From Verrucomicrobiales bacterium (lineage in GTDB: Bacteria; Verrucomicrobiota; Verrucomicrobiia; Verrucomicrobiales; V1-33): a stretch of DNA of 64,000 nt. Below, piece by piece: positions 25,687 through 35,321 of the stretch. The first letter of the stretch is position 1. The number at the start of each line of letters is the position of its first letter. Below the pieces are notes generated by a model. The model was given only the letters and a program-made list of their open reading frames with translations, made no database searches and was not told the origin of the DNA. The position numbers were made by a program, and so were the translations under genes. The stretch spans positions 29,778 through 93,777 of the forward strand of contig CANHIJ010000003.1 of assembly GCA_947460575.1 (NCBI GenBank), written 5' to 3'.

Positions 25687-27395
25687 GGGCGCTGGTAGAG
25701 ATAGAAGGTTTGCCCTACGCGGTAGCGGCCTCCGGCGCTGAAGCCGACGCCGTTGGATCCGCCCCAGACGATCATTTCGCTGCCCGTCCATTCCATGTTA
25801 GGGAGGACTCTGGCCGCGGGGGCGCCGGAGGCGGTGAGGGAAGTCCAGGTGCTGTTGGTGGGGTTGTAGCGGGCGCCGCTGCCGCTGTAGGCGAGGGAGG
25901 TGGCGCTGGTGGATCCGCCCCAGACGATCATTTCGGAGCCGGTCCAGACGGCGCTGTGTTGGATGCGGCCCTCGGGGGCCCCGGCGGCGGCGAGGTCCTT
26001 CCAGGAATTAGTGCTAGGAGAGTAGCTGGCCCCGCTGTTGTAGGCGGAGCTGGCGCCGGGGATGGTGCCACCCCAGGCGAGCATTTCGCTGCCGGTCCAG
26101 ACCGCGGTGTGGTAGAAGCGGGGGTTGACGGAGGGGGCGGCGGCAGTCCAGGTCCCGGCGCCGAGGGGGTTGAAGCGGAGGCAGTCGCTGAAGGCCGCGA
26201 GGCCGTTAGTGCCGCCGTAGACGAGCATTTCGGAGCCAGTCCAGATGGCGCTGTGGAGGTGGCGGGGGGCGGGAGCGGCGGCGGCGGGAAGGGCCGTCCA
26301 GGTGCCGCCGACGCCGAGGCCGGGATGATAGCGGGCGCCGTCGCCGAGGACGCTGCTGCCGTTGTTACCCCCGAAGAGGAGCAGTTCGGCGCCGGTCCAG
26401 ACGGCGGTGGCGTTGAAGCGGCCGACCGGAGCGTTTGTCAGGCTCATGGCCGTCCAGCGGTCGGTGCTGGGATTGTAGCGGCCGCCGGAGTTGGGATAGG
26501 CCCCGGCGCTGCGGCCGCCCCAAACGATCATTTCCGTGCCGGTCCAGATGGCTAGAGGGTTTTCCCGGTTGGCGGGCTGGCCCTCAGCATTCATGGGGGT
26601 CCAGGCATTGGTGGCCGGGCGGTAGCGCCAGCCTTCGGCGCCGTCTCCCCAAATCAGCATTTCGCTGCCGGTCCAGACGGAGGCGGCGCGGTCGCGGGCG
26701 GAGCCTCCAGCGATGGCGGTCCAGGTGTCGCCGGACTGGAGCGTCCCGGCGGGGACGTAGCCGGCGTCGCGGAGAGCGGGGGCGTCGGCTTGGAGGGAAA
26801 CCAGGGCCGCGCCGGGAGGGACGGTTCCCTGGCCGGAGGCGGCGAGGCTGTCGGCGACGGCGGTGGGGGCGAGGGCGGCGGCGGAGACGGAACCTGGGGC
26901 TATTTTGCTAGCGGTGACGGCGCCCGGGGCGAGTTGGGCGGTGCTGATGGCGCCGTCGCGGACTTGGTCGGCCATCAGGGCGTAGGCCACGGCGGCGAGG
27001 CGCTGGTCGGGGCTGAGTTGTTGCCAGCCGTTGAGGCCGTCGCTGAACCAGACGCGGAGGTGGACGTCGCCGTGGCTGAAGAGGCCTGCGGGGAGCGGGC
27101 TCATGCCGGGGCGCGTGGCGTCGCCTAACATTATACTGTAGAGGCCGCCCTGGACGCCGAGGGAGACCGCGGCCGCGGGAGCGGAGCCGCCCGCGCTGGT
27201 GCCGTCGTTGCTCCAATAGGTCGTGGCGCCATTGGCGCTGAGGAGGGCGAACTTGAATTGGCCGGTGCCCGTGAAGTCGGCCCCGCTGACGCGCGCCCGA
27301 CCTTGATAGTGGAGCAGCTGGGGGACCTGGGCCGCGAGGGGCAGGGCGCTGGCCCAGCAGGCGAGGAGGGCGGGGGCGAGGAGGGAAGAGCGCAT
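25683..27395 (-). CDS. Secreted seven-bladed Kelch beta-propeller protein
   Basis: A 570-residue exported protein from ATG 27395, with signal peptide RSSLLAPALLACWASALPLAAQ. Residues about 25-175 match the variable N-terminal region of surface or tail-fibre-like proteins (LHYQGRARVSGADFTGTGQFKF). GAVTASKIAPGSVSAAALAP then forms a linker of G-A/S-V-T/S type repeats. From about residue 235 seven Kelch repeats follow, each with a variant of WTGSEMIVWGG and most with a RYNPxTxxWT strand about 30 residues later, which closes a seven-bladed propeller. Such proteins usually bind ligands or surfaces. It is the fourth gene of the lepB cluster and overlaps the next gene by ATGA. The ligand is unknown. 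Confidence 0.85.
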   Translation of the reverse strand: MRSSLLAPALLACWASALPLAAQVPQLLHYQGRARVSGADFTGTGQFKFALLSANGATTYWSNDGTSAGGSAPAAAVSLGVQGGLYSIMLGDATRPGMSPLPAGLFSHGDVHLRVWFSDGLNGWQQLSPDQRLAAVAYALMADQVRDGAISTAQLAPGAVTASKIAPGSVSAAALAPTAVADSLAASGQGTVPPGAALVSLQADAPALRDAGYVPAGTLQSGDTWTAIAGGSARDRAASVWTGSEMLIWGDGAEGWRYRPATNAWTPMNAEGQPANRENPLAIWTGTEMIVWGGRSAGAYPNSGGRYNPSTDRWTAMSLTNAPVGRFNATAVWTGAELLLFGGNNGSSVLGDGARYHPGLGVGGTWTALPAAAAPAPRHLHSAIWTGSEMLVYGGTNGLAAFSDCLRFNPLGAGTWTAAAPSVNPRFYHTAVWTGSEMLAWGGTIPGASSAYNSGASYSPSTNSWKDLAAAGAPEGRIQHSAVWTGSEMIVWGGSTSATSLAYSGSGARYNPTNSTWTSLTASGAPAARVLPNMEWTGSEMIVWGGSNGVGFSAGGRYRVGQTFYLYQRP

Positions 27396-27485
27396 CAGTT
27401 TAGAAAAAAGGGGAGGGCGCCAGGCCATGGCCATGAGCTGTAGGGAGGACGCCGCGAAAAGTCGATGCCCTTCTCCAGGGCCCAC

Positions 27486-28358
27486 CTAGGCGGGTGCGGG
27501 CGGGCGTCGGCCAAAAAGTCCCTTGGTCCAGGCCCCGGCCACCAGGCGGGCCTTGCGCAGCGACGACAGGCGGTAGCGCTGGTCGAACACGCGGTAGCCA
27601 TCGGCTTCAAGGAGGTCGAGGGTTTCACTGTAAATGCGGCGCATCGCTTCCGCGGCGAGCAGGGGGCGGCGGTCCCGCTTGACCAGGGCGGCGCGGGCCA
27701 GCTCGTAGTAGGACCGGGCGCGGGCTACTTCCTGGCGCATCAGGCGCACAAAAGCCTCGTTGTATTTTCTGTTAGAGAGGTCGGCCACGCTGTACCCGGC
27801 GGCCGCGAGGTCGTCGAGGGGCAAGTAAACGCGCTGGCCGTTTTCCCAGTCGGCGCGGATATCCCGAAGAATGTTCGTAATCTGGAGGGCGTAGCCGAGG
27901 TTGATGGCGTAGTCGCGGCTGCGCTCGTCGCGGCAGCCGAAGATGCGCACGCTGACCAGGCCGACGCAGCTGGCGACGCGGTAACAATAGAGCTTGAGGT
28001 CTTCCCAGGTTTGATAGGGATGGGGGTCGATGTCCATGGCTACGCCGTCGATGATGGCGGTCATTTCATCGGCGGGAATGTGGTGGCGGTGGCGGAGTTC
28101 GAGCAGATCGCGCTCGAAGGGGTCGCAGTTGGGGGCTTCGCCGCGGACCACGGCGCGCCAGCGCTCGAGGGCCTGGAGGCGCTCGGGGGTGGTCCAGCCC
28201 TCGTCGTCGGCGATGTCGTCGACGATGCGGCAGAAGGCGTAAAAAACGTACATGTCCTGGCGGCGGCGCTTGGGGAGGCAGGCGAGGGCGAAGGCCAAGT
28301 TCGATCGGCTGCGCTTCACGATGTCGTGAGCGGAGGGGCCGGAAGAAGTGGAGCTCAT
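27486..28358 (-). CDS. Squalene/phytoene synthase family enzyme, HpnD/CrtB-like
   Basis: Head-to-head prenyl transferase of 290 residues. It would join two farnesyl or geranylgeranyl diphosphates to give presqualene diphosphate or phytoene. The two Asp-rich magnesium motifs are intact: FCRIVDDIADDEG at 42-54 and NILRDIRADWENGQRVYLP at 162-180. YCYRVASCVGLVSVRIFG at 124-141 is the family's YCxxVAGxVG region. The start is ATG 28358, inside an ATGA overlap with the upstream membrane-protein gene. No crtI, hpnC, hpnE or squalene-hopene cyclase lies nearby, so hopanoid and carotenoid roles cannot be separated from this window. The hpnD reading is slightly favoured by the single-gene context but is not certain. 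Confidence 0.88.
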   Translation of the reverse strand: MSSTSSGPSAHDIVKRSRSNLAFALACLPKRRRQDMYVFYAFCRIVDDIADDEGWTTPERLQALERWRAVVRGEAPNCDPFERDLLELRHRHHIPADEMTAIIDGVAMDIDPHPYQTWEDLKLYCYRVASCVGLVSVRIFGCRDERSRDYAINLGYALQITNILRDIRADWENGQRVYLPLDDLAAAGYSVADLSNRKYNEAFVRLMRQEVARARSYYELARAALVKRDRRPLLAAEAMRRIYSETLDLLEADGYRVFDQRYRLSSLRKARLVAGAWTKGLFGRRPPAPA

Positions 28359-29425
28359 GGGGATGGGGCGGCGCGCCGACGGAGGGGGCGGGCTGGGGGC
28401 GGGGGCGGTTCCGCCCGCAAGTTGACCCATGCGCTGAGTGCCAGCACCGTCAAGCCTATTTGGACGAGGGCGTGGGCGACCGCCAAGAGGACCTGCAGCC
28501 CGGGGGGGGCGCTGGAGCTGGCCTTGGCCAATGCTCGGCCGGCCAGGCCCCACAGGTGTGCTCCCAGGCCTGCGGCGGCGAGCCAGGCGAGGGCTTGCCA
28601 GCCGCGGGAACGCCAGAGGGCGCCGGCTTGTTGGGCGCCCTGGCCCCAGAGGTCCGACGAGCGCAGGTGGAGAAAGAGGAGCGGCGCAAAAGCTAGGGCG
28701 AGGCCGAGGGCGGCGAGGAGGGCGCGCCCGGCGGGGAGGGCTTCGGGGGGCAGCCAGCGCCCCAGCCACCAAGCGCTGCCGTGGCCGAGGGCCCAGGGCC
28801 AGAGCCTCAGGGAGTGGGCGGCGGAGGATTCCAGCCAGCGCACCCCGGCGACTTTTTTGGGGGCGCGGTCTTCGGTTTCTGCTAGGAGGAGGAGCCCCGC
28901 GAGGACGGCGGCGGAGGGCCAGCCCACCAGGGGGATGGCGAGCAAGGTGGCCCCGGCGTGCCAGACCGCGGGTAATTGGAATCTGGCTAGGGAGGCATCG
29001 GCGATGAGGGCGGCGGCGCCGATGAGGAGGAGGGCGAGCCAGCGCGCCCCGGATTGGCTAGTGACGGAGGAGGTTCCTTTGAGAAAGCCTTGGCGGAGCC
29101 CTGCGGCGTTGGCGGCGAGCAGGCCTGCGGAGAGGAGGGCCACGGCGGGGCCGAAGGTAAAGCCGTGCCAGGCTTGGAGCAGGGCGGCCGCGGTTCCGGC
29201 TAGGGCGGGCTCGGTTGGCAGGTGGGGCAGGGTGTGGGCGCGTCCATGGGCGGCGAGCGCTTCCGCGCCGAGGAGGGCGGCAGGCAGCGCCGCGGCGGCG
29301 GGGTATTTTCGGATGAGATGGGCGCCGCGGCGGAACTCCGCGCGCCAGGGCTGGACCGCAAAAAAGAGGGCGGCGCAGGCCGCCGCCCCGGCTCCCCAGC
29401 ACCATGGCAACCAGCGCGGGTCCAT
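28355..29425 (-). CDS. Polytopic membrane protein, unknown function
   Basis: A 356-residue integral membrane protein, very rich in Ala, Leu, Trp and Gly, with roughly eight to ten hydrophobic segments (for example AGAAACAALFFAVQP, FGPAVALLSAGLLAANAAG, ARWLALLLIGAAALIADASLA split by the segment ends, SAAVLAGLLLLAET and RALLAALGLALAFAPLLFLHL). It ends in a short Pro/Arg-rich cytoplasmic tail. I do not recognise the family. It lies 19 bases after lepB and overlaps the squalene/phytoene synthase-family gene by ATGA, so it is part of one operon. A role linked to lipid or isoprenoid handling is only suggested by position. Confidence 0.75.
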   Translation of the reverse strand: MDPRWLPWCWGAGAAACAALFFAVQPWRAEFRRGAHLIRKYPAAAALPAALLGAEALAAHGRAHTLPHLPTEPALAGTAAALLQAWHGFTFGPAVALLSAGLLAANAAGLRQGFLKGTSSVTSQSGARWLALLLIGAAALIADASLARFQLPAVWHAGATLLAIPLVGWPSAAVLAGLLLLAETEDRAPKKVAGVRWLESSAAHSLRLWPWALGHGSAWWLGRWLPPEALPAGRALLAALGLALAFAPLLFLHLRSSDLWGQGAQQAGALWRSRGWQALAWLAAAGLGAHLWGLAGRALAKASSSAPPGLQVLLAVAHALVQIGLTVLALSAWVNLRAEPPPPPARPLRRRAAPSP

Positions 29426-29444
29426 CGGGAAGCGGGCCGGGGGC

Positions 29445-30719
29445 TCAGCGAATCAACCCAAAGTGGGGGAGGAAGGGCCAGTAGACGAAGAGGGCGGGCC
29501 CCACTAAGTTTTGCTCGGGCACCGGCCCCCAGTATCGGCTATCGGAACTTTCCGGGCTGTTGTCGCCCATGGCCATATAGGATTTTTCCCCGAGTTGCAC
29601 GGCTTGCTCGCCATGGACGTAGTCGCCGTTGACGATCGTATAGCCGCGGTAGCCATTTTCTCGGCTCATGACCTTGCGCATGCCGACTTCGGCGGCGGGG
29701 GCGCCGTTGATTTGCAGCGCGCCGACTGGTTGCGGGGCCCGGCCGGGGATGCTGACCACGGATTCAGTGGCAGAGAGTGATAGGCGGTCGCCCGGCAGCG
29801 CGGTGAGGCGCTTGATGTAGTGCTGGGAATCAATCCCCGGGGGGGGCTGGATGCCTTTGATGTCGGCAGTGGAGAAGACAAAGACCTCGCCGCGGGTCGG
29901 GGTTCTGAAGTGATAGGCCATTTTGTTGACGAGCACCTGATCGCCGGTGTCGATGAGGCCGCGCACCAGCAGGGTGCCGGGCGCTAGCTCGTGGCCCTTG
30001 ACGCGGACTTCGAGGGTTTCCACGCCGCTGAGCAAAGTGCGCTCGCCATCGCCGGAAACGGTCGGCTTGGGTCCCACCCAGAGGCTTTCCCACATTTGGC
30101 GGGTCGGAACATAGCCCGTGAGGGTCCGCTCTTGGTGCAGCGGGTCTTCGAAAATGAGGTCGGTGACCGTAAAGAAGTGCAGGGTGGAGCGCTGGCGGAT
30201 GGCGACCAGGCGCACTGGACCCCAGTCCGCGGGGAGGCGCATTTCCACGTAATTGCGGCCGCGGGCGAGGTATTCGAGGCCTCTCAGCAGGGGGTTAGGG
30301 AAGGAATCGCTTTCGGGCAGGGCCCGGGCGGTGATGCCGTTGAGGGTCGGCTGCATGGAAGCCGTGGGAATTTTGAAGGGCTGGAGGAAGTAGGCGCGGA
30401 TCCCCAGGGCCACCACGATGGCCACCACGATGACTTCGATGTTCTCCTTGATGGCCGAGGACCGATAGCCCGGGACGGAGCCTTCGCAGGCTATGATCAA
30501 CTCCCGCTCGAGTCCGGCGGTGGCTTCCTCGTTGCGGCGGCGCAGCGCGGTTTGGTGCTGCTTTTGCAGCTGGCGCACCCAGTCCTGCTTCTCGGGGTGC
30601 ATGAGGTCGGCGTTGTACTGGAGGAATTTCTTTACGCCGTCTGATAGGTGGATGGCCTTCTTCATCCATCCGGGCTTGAACAGGGGCAGGCGGGGGTCGG
30701 GAGCGAGTTCCGGGGGCAT
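29445..30719 (-). CDS. lepB: Signal peptidase I
   Basis: Cleaves signal peptides from Sec- and Tat-exported proteins at the outer face of the inner membrane. The form is long, 424 residues from ATG 30719 (an in-frame ATG at 30827 would add 36 residues lacking family features). A charged N-terminal region of about 90 residues precedes one membrane segment (IEVIVVAIVVALGIRAYFL). The catalytic Ser121 is in IPTASMQPTL, and the general-base Lys303 in HYIKRLTALPGDRL. Box E-type MGDNSPESSDSRYWGPVP follows. A large insertion of about 150 residues lies between the Ser and Lys boxes, which I think is common in Verrucomicrobiota LepB. It heads the five-gene minus-strand cluster. Confidence 0.92.
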   Translation of the reverse strand: MPPELAPDPRLPLFKPGWMKKAIHLSDGVKKFLQYNADLMHPEKQDWVRQLQKQHQTALRRRNEEATAGLERELIIACEGSVPGYRSSAIKENIEVIVVAIVVALGIRAYFLQPFKIPTASMQPTLNGITARALPESDSFPNPLLRGLEYLARGRNYVEMRLPADWGPVRLVAIRQRSTLHFFTVTDLIFEDPLHQERTLTGYVPTRQMWESLWVGPKPTVSGDGERTLLSGVETLEVRVKGHELAPGTLLVRGLIDTGDQVLVNKMAYHFRTPTRGEVFVFSTADIKGIQPPPGIDSQHYIKRLTALPGDRLSLSATESVVSIPGRAPQPVGALQINGAPAAEVGMRKVMSRENGYRGYTIVNGDYVHGEQAVQLGEKSYMAMGDNSPESSDSRYWGPVPEQNLVGPALFVYWPFLPHFGLIR

Positions 30720-30955
30720 GGGCGGCAGGACTGGTGTTGGACGAACCTTCCCCTCATGGGGCCTTTCCCGGCTCCCCGCAAGGCAAAGTCCGGAGCCGCC
30801 GGGGGCGGAATCGATTTGGCTTGCCATGGCGCCGACTTGAGTTGAGGAGAAGGCGGCCGTTTTTCCTATCGCTAGCGCCCGGCGTGCGCTGCGCCGCGCC
30901 GCATCTCGCTGGGGAAATCGGGGCGCCCCGTTTTTGTTCCAACCCTACATTTTGC

Positions 30956-32143
30956 ATGATCCGCTGCTGTCCTGGACTCCTGTGCATCGCCTTGATTTGG
31001 CCGCTGCTGGCGACGGCCTGCCGCGAGGAGGTGGTCGTGCCTCCGGCCGCTCCGGCGCTGGTCAAGGTGGCCAAGCCGCTCCGGGCGGACGTGCCGGTGG
31101 TGGTGGAGGTCATCGCCCAGACCGAGGCCACCGCTAACGTGGAGGTGCGGGCCCGGGTGGAGGCCACGGTGGAGCGGATCGCCTTTCAGGAGGGCACCGC
31201 GGTGAAGCCGGGGGACCTGCTTTTCGTGTTAGACAAAAAACCCATTGAGCAGCGCTTGGCGGCCGCGCGAGGTAACCTCGGGCAAGCCGTGGCCGCTCTG
31301 GGCCGCACCCGCCAGGACGTGCTGCGCCTTCGGCCGCTCGCGGCCCGCAGCGCCGTGCCGCAAAAGGACCTCGACACCGCCCTGGCCCTTGAGCAGCAGG
31401 CCCAGGCCGCCGTGGATACGGGCGAGGCCCAGGTGAAGAGCGCGGAATTGGACCTCAGCTACACCGAGGTCACCGCCCCCGTCGCTGGGATGATCGGGGC
31501 CAAACAGGTCGACGTCGGCTCGCTGGTGGGCAAGGGCCAGCCCACGTTGCTGGCGGTGATTTCTCCCCTCGATCCCATCTGGGTCAACTTTGAAACCAGC
31601 GAAGTCGCCTATTTGAATAATGCAGCGCGGTTTCGCGAGGTCGGCGGAGCGGCGGATTTCTCGCTCGTTCTAGCCAATGGCAAGCAGCATCCCCACCCGG
31701 GGAAACTGGCTTTCGTGGACCGCATCGTCAACGCATCAACCGGGACGATCCGGCTGCGCGTGGAGTTTCCCAATCCCGAAAAAATCCTCCGCCCCGGGCA
31801 ATTTTGCCGGATTCGCGCCCTGGCCCGCACTCTGCCGGGAGCCCTGTTGATTCCGCAGCGCGCGGTGCAGGAGTTGCAGGGGCTGTGCAATGTCATTACG
31901 GTGGGGCCGGACGGCAAGGCCGCCCACAAGCGCGTCCAAATGGGCAATCGCATCGGGTCCCTCTGGGTGGTGGAGTCCGGCCTGGGACCGGACGACCAGG
32001 TCGTCGTCGAGGGCCTGCTCAAGGCCCGGGACGGAGCTCCGGTGCAGGCCCAGCCGACTGCGATCGATGACACTTCGCTACAGGAATTGCGGCGCAGCGT
32101 GCCCGGCGGGGCTCCTCCCGCGGCGGCGCCAGTCGCTCCTTAA
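30956..32143 (+). CDS. RND efflux periplasmic adaptor (membrane fusion) lipoprotein
   Basis: Periplasmic adaptor of a tripartite efflux pump, linking the inner-membrane RND transporter to the outer-membrane channel. The product is 395 residues from ATG 30956. The signal peptide ends in a lipobox, LLATAC, with Cys22 as the lipid anchor. The barrel-sandwich hybrid motif is visible (VEVRARVEATVERIAFQEG, then DLLFVLDKKPIEQRL). An alpha-helical hairpin follows (ARGNLGQAVAALGRTRQDV to LALEQQAQAAVDTGEAQ), then YTEVTAPVAGMIGAKQVDVG and the beta-barrel domain. It begins a three-gene operon with the pump 22 bases downstream. It is AcrA/MexA-like; substrate is unknown. No regulator gene is adjacent, and lepB is divergent upstream. 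Confidence 0.93.
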   Translation: MIRCCPGLLCIALIWPLLATACREEVVVPPAAPALVKVAKPLRADVPVVVEVIAQTEATANVEVRARVEATVERIAFQEGTAVKPGDLLFVLDKKPIEQRLAAARGNLGQAVAALGRTRQDVLRLRPLAARSAVPQKDLDTALALEQQAQAAVDTGEAQVKSAELDLSYTEVTAPVAGMIGAKQVDVGSLVGKGQPTLLAVISPLDPIWVNFETSEVAYLNNAARFREVGGAADFSLVLANGKQHPHPGKLAFVDRIVNASTGTIRLRVEFPNPEKILRPGQFCRIRALARTLPGALLIPQRAVQELQGLCNVITVGPDGKAAHKRVQMGNRIGSLWVVESGLGPDDQVVVEGLLKARDGAPVQAQPTAIDDTSLQELRRSVPGGAPPAAAPVAP

Positions 32144-32165
32144 GCCCCTTCACGGAAGCTCCCCT

Positions 32166-35100
32166 ATGGCTGACTTTTTTATCCGACGGCCCATCGTGGC
32201 CATGGTGATCTCCATTTTGTTGGTGATCATCGGATCCTTTACCCTAACGCGCCTTCCGATTTCGGAATACCCTGAGGTAAGTCCTCCCGTGGTGCAAGTG
32301 AGTGCTAACTTCCGCGGGGCCGCGGCGGAGGCGGTGGAGGCCTCGGTGGCCACGCCGCTGGAAGCGCAGATCAATGGGGTGGAGGACATGCTCTATATGA
32401 AATCGGTCAATGCGGCCGATGGCTCCATGAGCCTCAGCGCCACCTTCGACCTTGGCAGCAGCGTCAGCTTGAACCAGGTGAACGTGCAAAACCGGGCGTC
32501 CCTCGCTTTCCCCCGCTTGCCCGAGGCGGTGACCCGCGAGGGGGTCAGCGTGAAGCGCTCTAGCCCCGACGTCCTCCTGGTGGTGGGCTTGGTTTCGCCT
32601 CAGGGGACCTACGACGCGGTTTTTCTGTCCAACTACGCGACGATCAACATGATCGACGCCATCGCGCGGGTCAGCGGAGTGGGGGATGTGCGCAATTTTA
32701 CGGCGCAAGACTATGCCATGCGGCTCTGGATCGACCCCGAGCGCCTAGCGGCTTTTGGGTTGACGCCGGCGGACGTGATGGCCGCGGTGCGGGAGCAAAA
32801 TGCTCAGGCCGCCGCGGGCCTGGTGGGAGCTGAGCCGGCCCAGAAGGGGCAGGAATTTCAGTACAACGTGGTGGCCAGCGGGCTGCTCCAGGAGCCCAAG
32901 GAGTTTGAGGAAATCATCGTCCGCTCGAATCCCGATGGATCCCAAATCAAAGTCAAGGACGTGGCCCGCATTGAGATGGGTGCCCAGGTGTACAAGAGTA
33001 CCGCCCGCGTCAATGGGGCCCCGGCCGCGGCGCTGGGCATTTATTTGGCCCCGGGGGCCAATGCCCTGGCTACCGCGGGGGCCATCAAGCAGCAACTAGC
33101 GGAAATGGCGCTGCGCTTTCCTCCCGACGTGAAGGTGGAAATCACCCTCGACTCCACCCTTCCGATCAGCGCTTCCATGGAGTCGATCGTGCACACCTTG
33201 ATGGAAGCTTTGGTGTTAGTGATCTTGGTGGTCTTCCTCTTTTTGCAGAGCTTTCGGGCCACCTTGATCCCCATGCTGACGGTGCCGGTGGCTTTGCTGG
33301 GGACATTTATGGTTTTCCCGCTGCTCGGTTTTTCGGTGAATACCCTGACGCTTTTTGGTCTGGTGTTGGCGATTGGGATTGTGGTGGATGACGCCATTGT
33401 GGTGGTGGAGGCGGTGATGCACCACCTGGAGCACGGGCTGAGTCCGGTAGAGGCCACCAAGAAGGCCATGAAGGAAGTGTCGGGGCCGGTGGTGGCGATC
33501 GCTTTGATTCTCTGCGCGGTGTTTGTGCCGGTGGCCTTCATACCTGGGCTGACGGGGACGCTTTACCAACAGTTTGCCATCACGATTGCGGCCTCGGTGA
33601 TTTTTTCGGCGATCAATGCGCTCACCCTCAGCCCGGCGCTGGCGGCACTGCTGCTGCGTCCGCCCCAGGAGCGGCGCGGGCCACTGGGCTGGTTTTTTGG
33701 GCGCTTCAATCGAGGCTTTGAAGCAGTGACGGCGCGCTACACGGGGGTGGTGGGTTTTCTGGTGCGGCGCTCGGCGCGGGCGATGCTGCTTTTAGTGGCG
33801 GCGGGGGTGGGCATCGTATGGATCGGCAAGCAGGTGCCGGGAGGCTTCGTGCCGGATGAGGACAAGGGTTACTTTTTTGTGGCGGCGGAGTTGCCCGACG
33901 CAGCCTCGCTGCAGCGCACGCAGGCGGTCAGCCAGCAGATTGAGGCCCTCCTGCAAAAAACCGAGGGAGTGCAATCCTTTCTCAATATTGCGGGCTTCAG
34001 CATCATGTCGAACGTGTCGTCGCCTAACGCGATTACCTTTTTTGTGAGTTTGAAGGACTGGAAGGAGCGCGCCGCGCCGGAGACGCACGTGAAGGGGATC
34101 ATCAAGCAATTGATGCGGCAATTTGCGGCGATCCCGGAGGCCCGGGTGTTGGCTTTTGGGCCGCCCTCGCTGCCGGGCTACGGCAACGCCTCAGGTTTCA
34201 CCTTTGAGTTGCAGGACCGGGTCGGCGGCAGCGTGGACGAGCTGGCGGAAATGACGAAGAAATTTATGGCGGCGGCGGCGCAGCGCCCGGAATTGGCGCG
34301 GCTCTACACCGGATTTCGCCCGGCGGTGCCCCAGGTCAAAGTGGACCTCGACCGCGAGAAGTGCCGGGTCTTGGGAGTGAGCGTCAGCGATGTTTACGCC
34401 ACCTTGCAGGCGTATCTTGGGGGGGCCTATGTGAACGATTTTAACCGTTTTGGGAGGGTCTACCGGGTTTACCTGCAGGCTGAGCCGCGCTTCACTAGCA
34501 AGCCCGAGGACATTGCCAAATTCTACGTGCGCAACAAGGAGGGCAAGATGGTGCCGCTGGATACCCTGGTGAAGGTCTCCCAGGTCAATGGCCCGGCCTA
34601 CACGACGCGCTACAACCTATTCCGCGCCGTGGAAATCACGGGGGCCCCGGCCCCGGGCTTTAGCTCTAGCCAGGCGCTGGAGGCCATGGAAGCGGTGGCC
34701 CGCGATGTCCTGCCCGCGGGTTTTGGCTACGAGTGGACTGGCCTTACCTACCAGGAGAAGAAAGCGGCGGGCCAGGCGGGTTTCATCTTGGCGCTGGCGT
34801 TCGTCTTTGTTTTCCTCCTGCTGGCGGCGCAATACGAGAGCTGGGCGCTGCCCTTTAGCGTGCTCCTAGCCACCCCGCTGGTGGTGCTGGGCACCTTTTT
34901 GGGGCTGTTGATGCGCGGGTTTGACAACAACATCTACGCCCAGATCGGGGTCATCATGCTGATTGGCCTAGCGGCCAAAAATGCCATTTTGATTGTGGAG
35001 TTCGCCAAGGCGGAATGCGACAAGGGGATGCCCTTCGCAGAGGCCGCCATCCTGGGGGCGAAGCTGCGGCTGCGACCTATTTTGATGACATCGTTTGCCT

Positions 35101-35321
35101 TTATTTTGGGGGCGGTTCCCCTAGCCATTGCTACGGGTTCGGGAGCCGAGTCTCGCAAGGTGATGGGCACCGCGGTGGTCTTCGGCATGAGCGTGGCTAC
35201 GGTCATCGGGGTGTTTATCATCCCGGCCTGCTATGCCTTTGTGATGCGCCTTTCCGGGGCCGGCCGGACCCCGCCCCGCCCCGAGATTTCTTCAGCTCCT
35301 CCCACCCATGTCGCCGAATAA
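32166..35321 (+). CDS. RND multidrug efflux transporter, HAE1 (AcrB-like) family
   Basis: Proton-driven inner-membrane exporter of 1,051 residues, almost exactly AcrB length (1,049). It starts MADFFIRRPIVAMVISILL, typical of the family. Transmembrane helix 4 carries the proton-relay pair in LAIGIVVDDAIVVVEAV (AcrB Asp407/408), and helix 10 carries the relay Lys in GLAAKNAILIVEFAKAE (AcrB Lys940). Periplasmic porter text such as SPDVLLVVGLVSPQGTYD and PGGFVPDEDKGYFFV is present. The last codons overlap the start of the outer-membrane channel gene by 14 bases. The hydrophobe/amphiphile family is clear and metal exporters are excluded by the DD pair, but the exported compounds are unknown. Confidence 0.96.
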   Translation: MADFFIRRPIVAMVISILLVIIGSFTLTRLPISEYPEVSPPVVQVSANFRGAAAEAVEASVATPLEAQINGVEDMLYMKSVNAADGSMSLSATFDLGSSVSLNQVNVQNRASLAFPRLPEAVTREGVSVKRSSPDVLLVVGLVSPQGTYDAVFLSNYATINMIDAIARVSGVGDVRNFTAQDYAMRLWIDPERLAAFGLTPADVMAAVREQNAQAAAGLVGAEPAQKGQEFQYNVVASGLLQEPKEFEEIIVRSNPDGSQIKVKDVARIEMGAQVYKSTARVNGAPAAALGIYLAPGANALATAGAIKQQLAEMALRFPPDVKVEITLDSTLPISASMESIVHTLMEALVLVILVVFLFLQSFRATLIPMLTVPVALLGTFMVFPLLGFSVNTLTLFGLVLAIGIVVDDAIVVVEAVMHHLEHGLSPVEATKKAMKEVSGPVVAIALILCAVFVPVAFIPGLTGTLYQQFAITIAASVIFSAINALTLSPALAALLLRPPQERRGPLGWFFGRFNRGFEAVTARYTGVVGFLVRRSARAMLLLVAAGVGIVWIGKQVPGGFVPDEDKGYFFVAAELPDAASLQRTQAVSQQIEALLQKTEGVQSFLNIAGFSIMSNVSSPNAITFFVSLKDWKERAAPETHVKGIIKQLMRQFAAIPEARVLAFGPPSLPGYGNASGFTFELQDRVGGSVDELAEMTKKFMAAAAQRPELARLYTGFRPAVPQVKVDLDREKCRVLGVSVSDVYATLQAYLGGAYVNDFNRFGRVYRVYLQAEPRFTSKPEDIAKFYVRNKEGKMVPLDTLVKVSQVNGPAYTTRYNLFRAVEITGAPAPGFSSSQALEAMEAVARDVLPAGFGYEWTGLTYQEKKAAGQAGFILALAFVFVFLLLAAQYESWALPFSVLLATPLVVLGTFLGLLMRGFDNNIYAQIGVIMLIGLAAKNAILIVEFAKAECDKGMPFAEAAILGAKLRLRPILMTSFAFILGAVPLAIATGSGAESRKVMGTAVVFGMSVATVIGVFIIPACYAFVMRLSGAGRTPPRPEISSAPPTHVAE

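Noticed and set aside
27465..29507. 680-codon plus-strand open frame opposite the squalene/phytoene synthase-family gene and the membrane-protein gene
   Set aside because: Composition is antisense-like, turning Arg/Ala-rich halfway; the minus-strand genes have clear motifs.
30734..30955. N-terminal extension of the RND adaptor gene
   Set aside because: The extension overlaps the lepB 5' region and precedes a perfectly placed signal peptide and lipobox at 30956.
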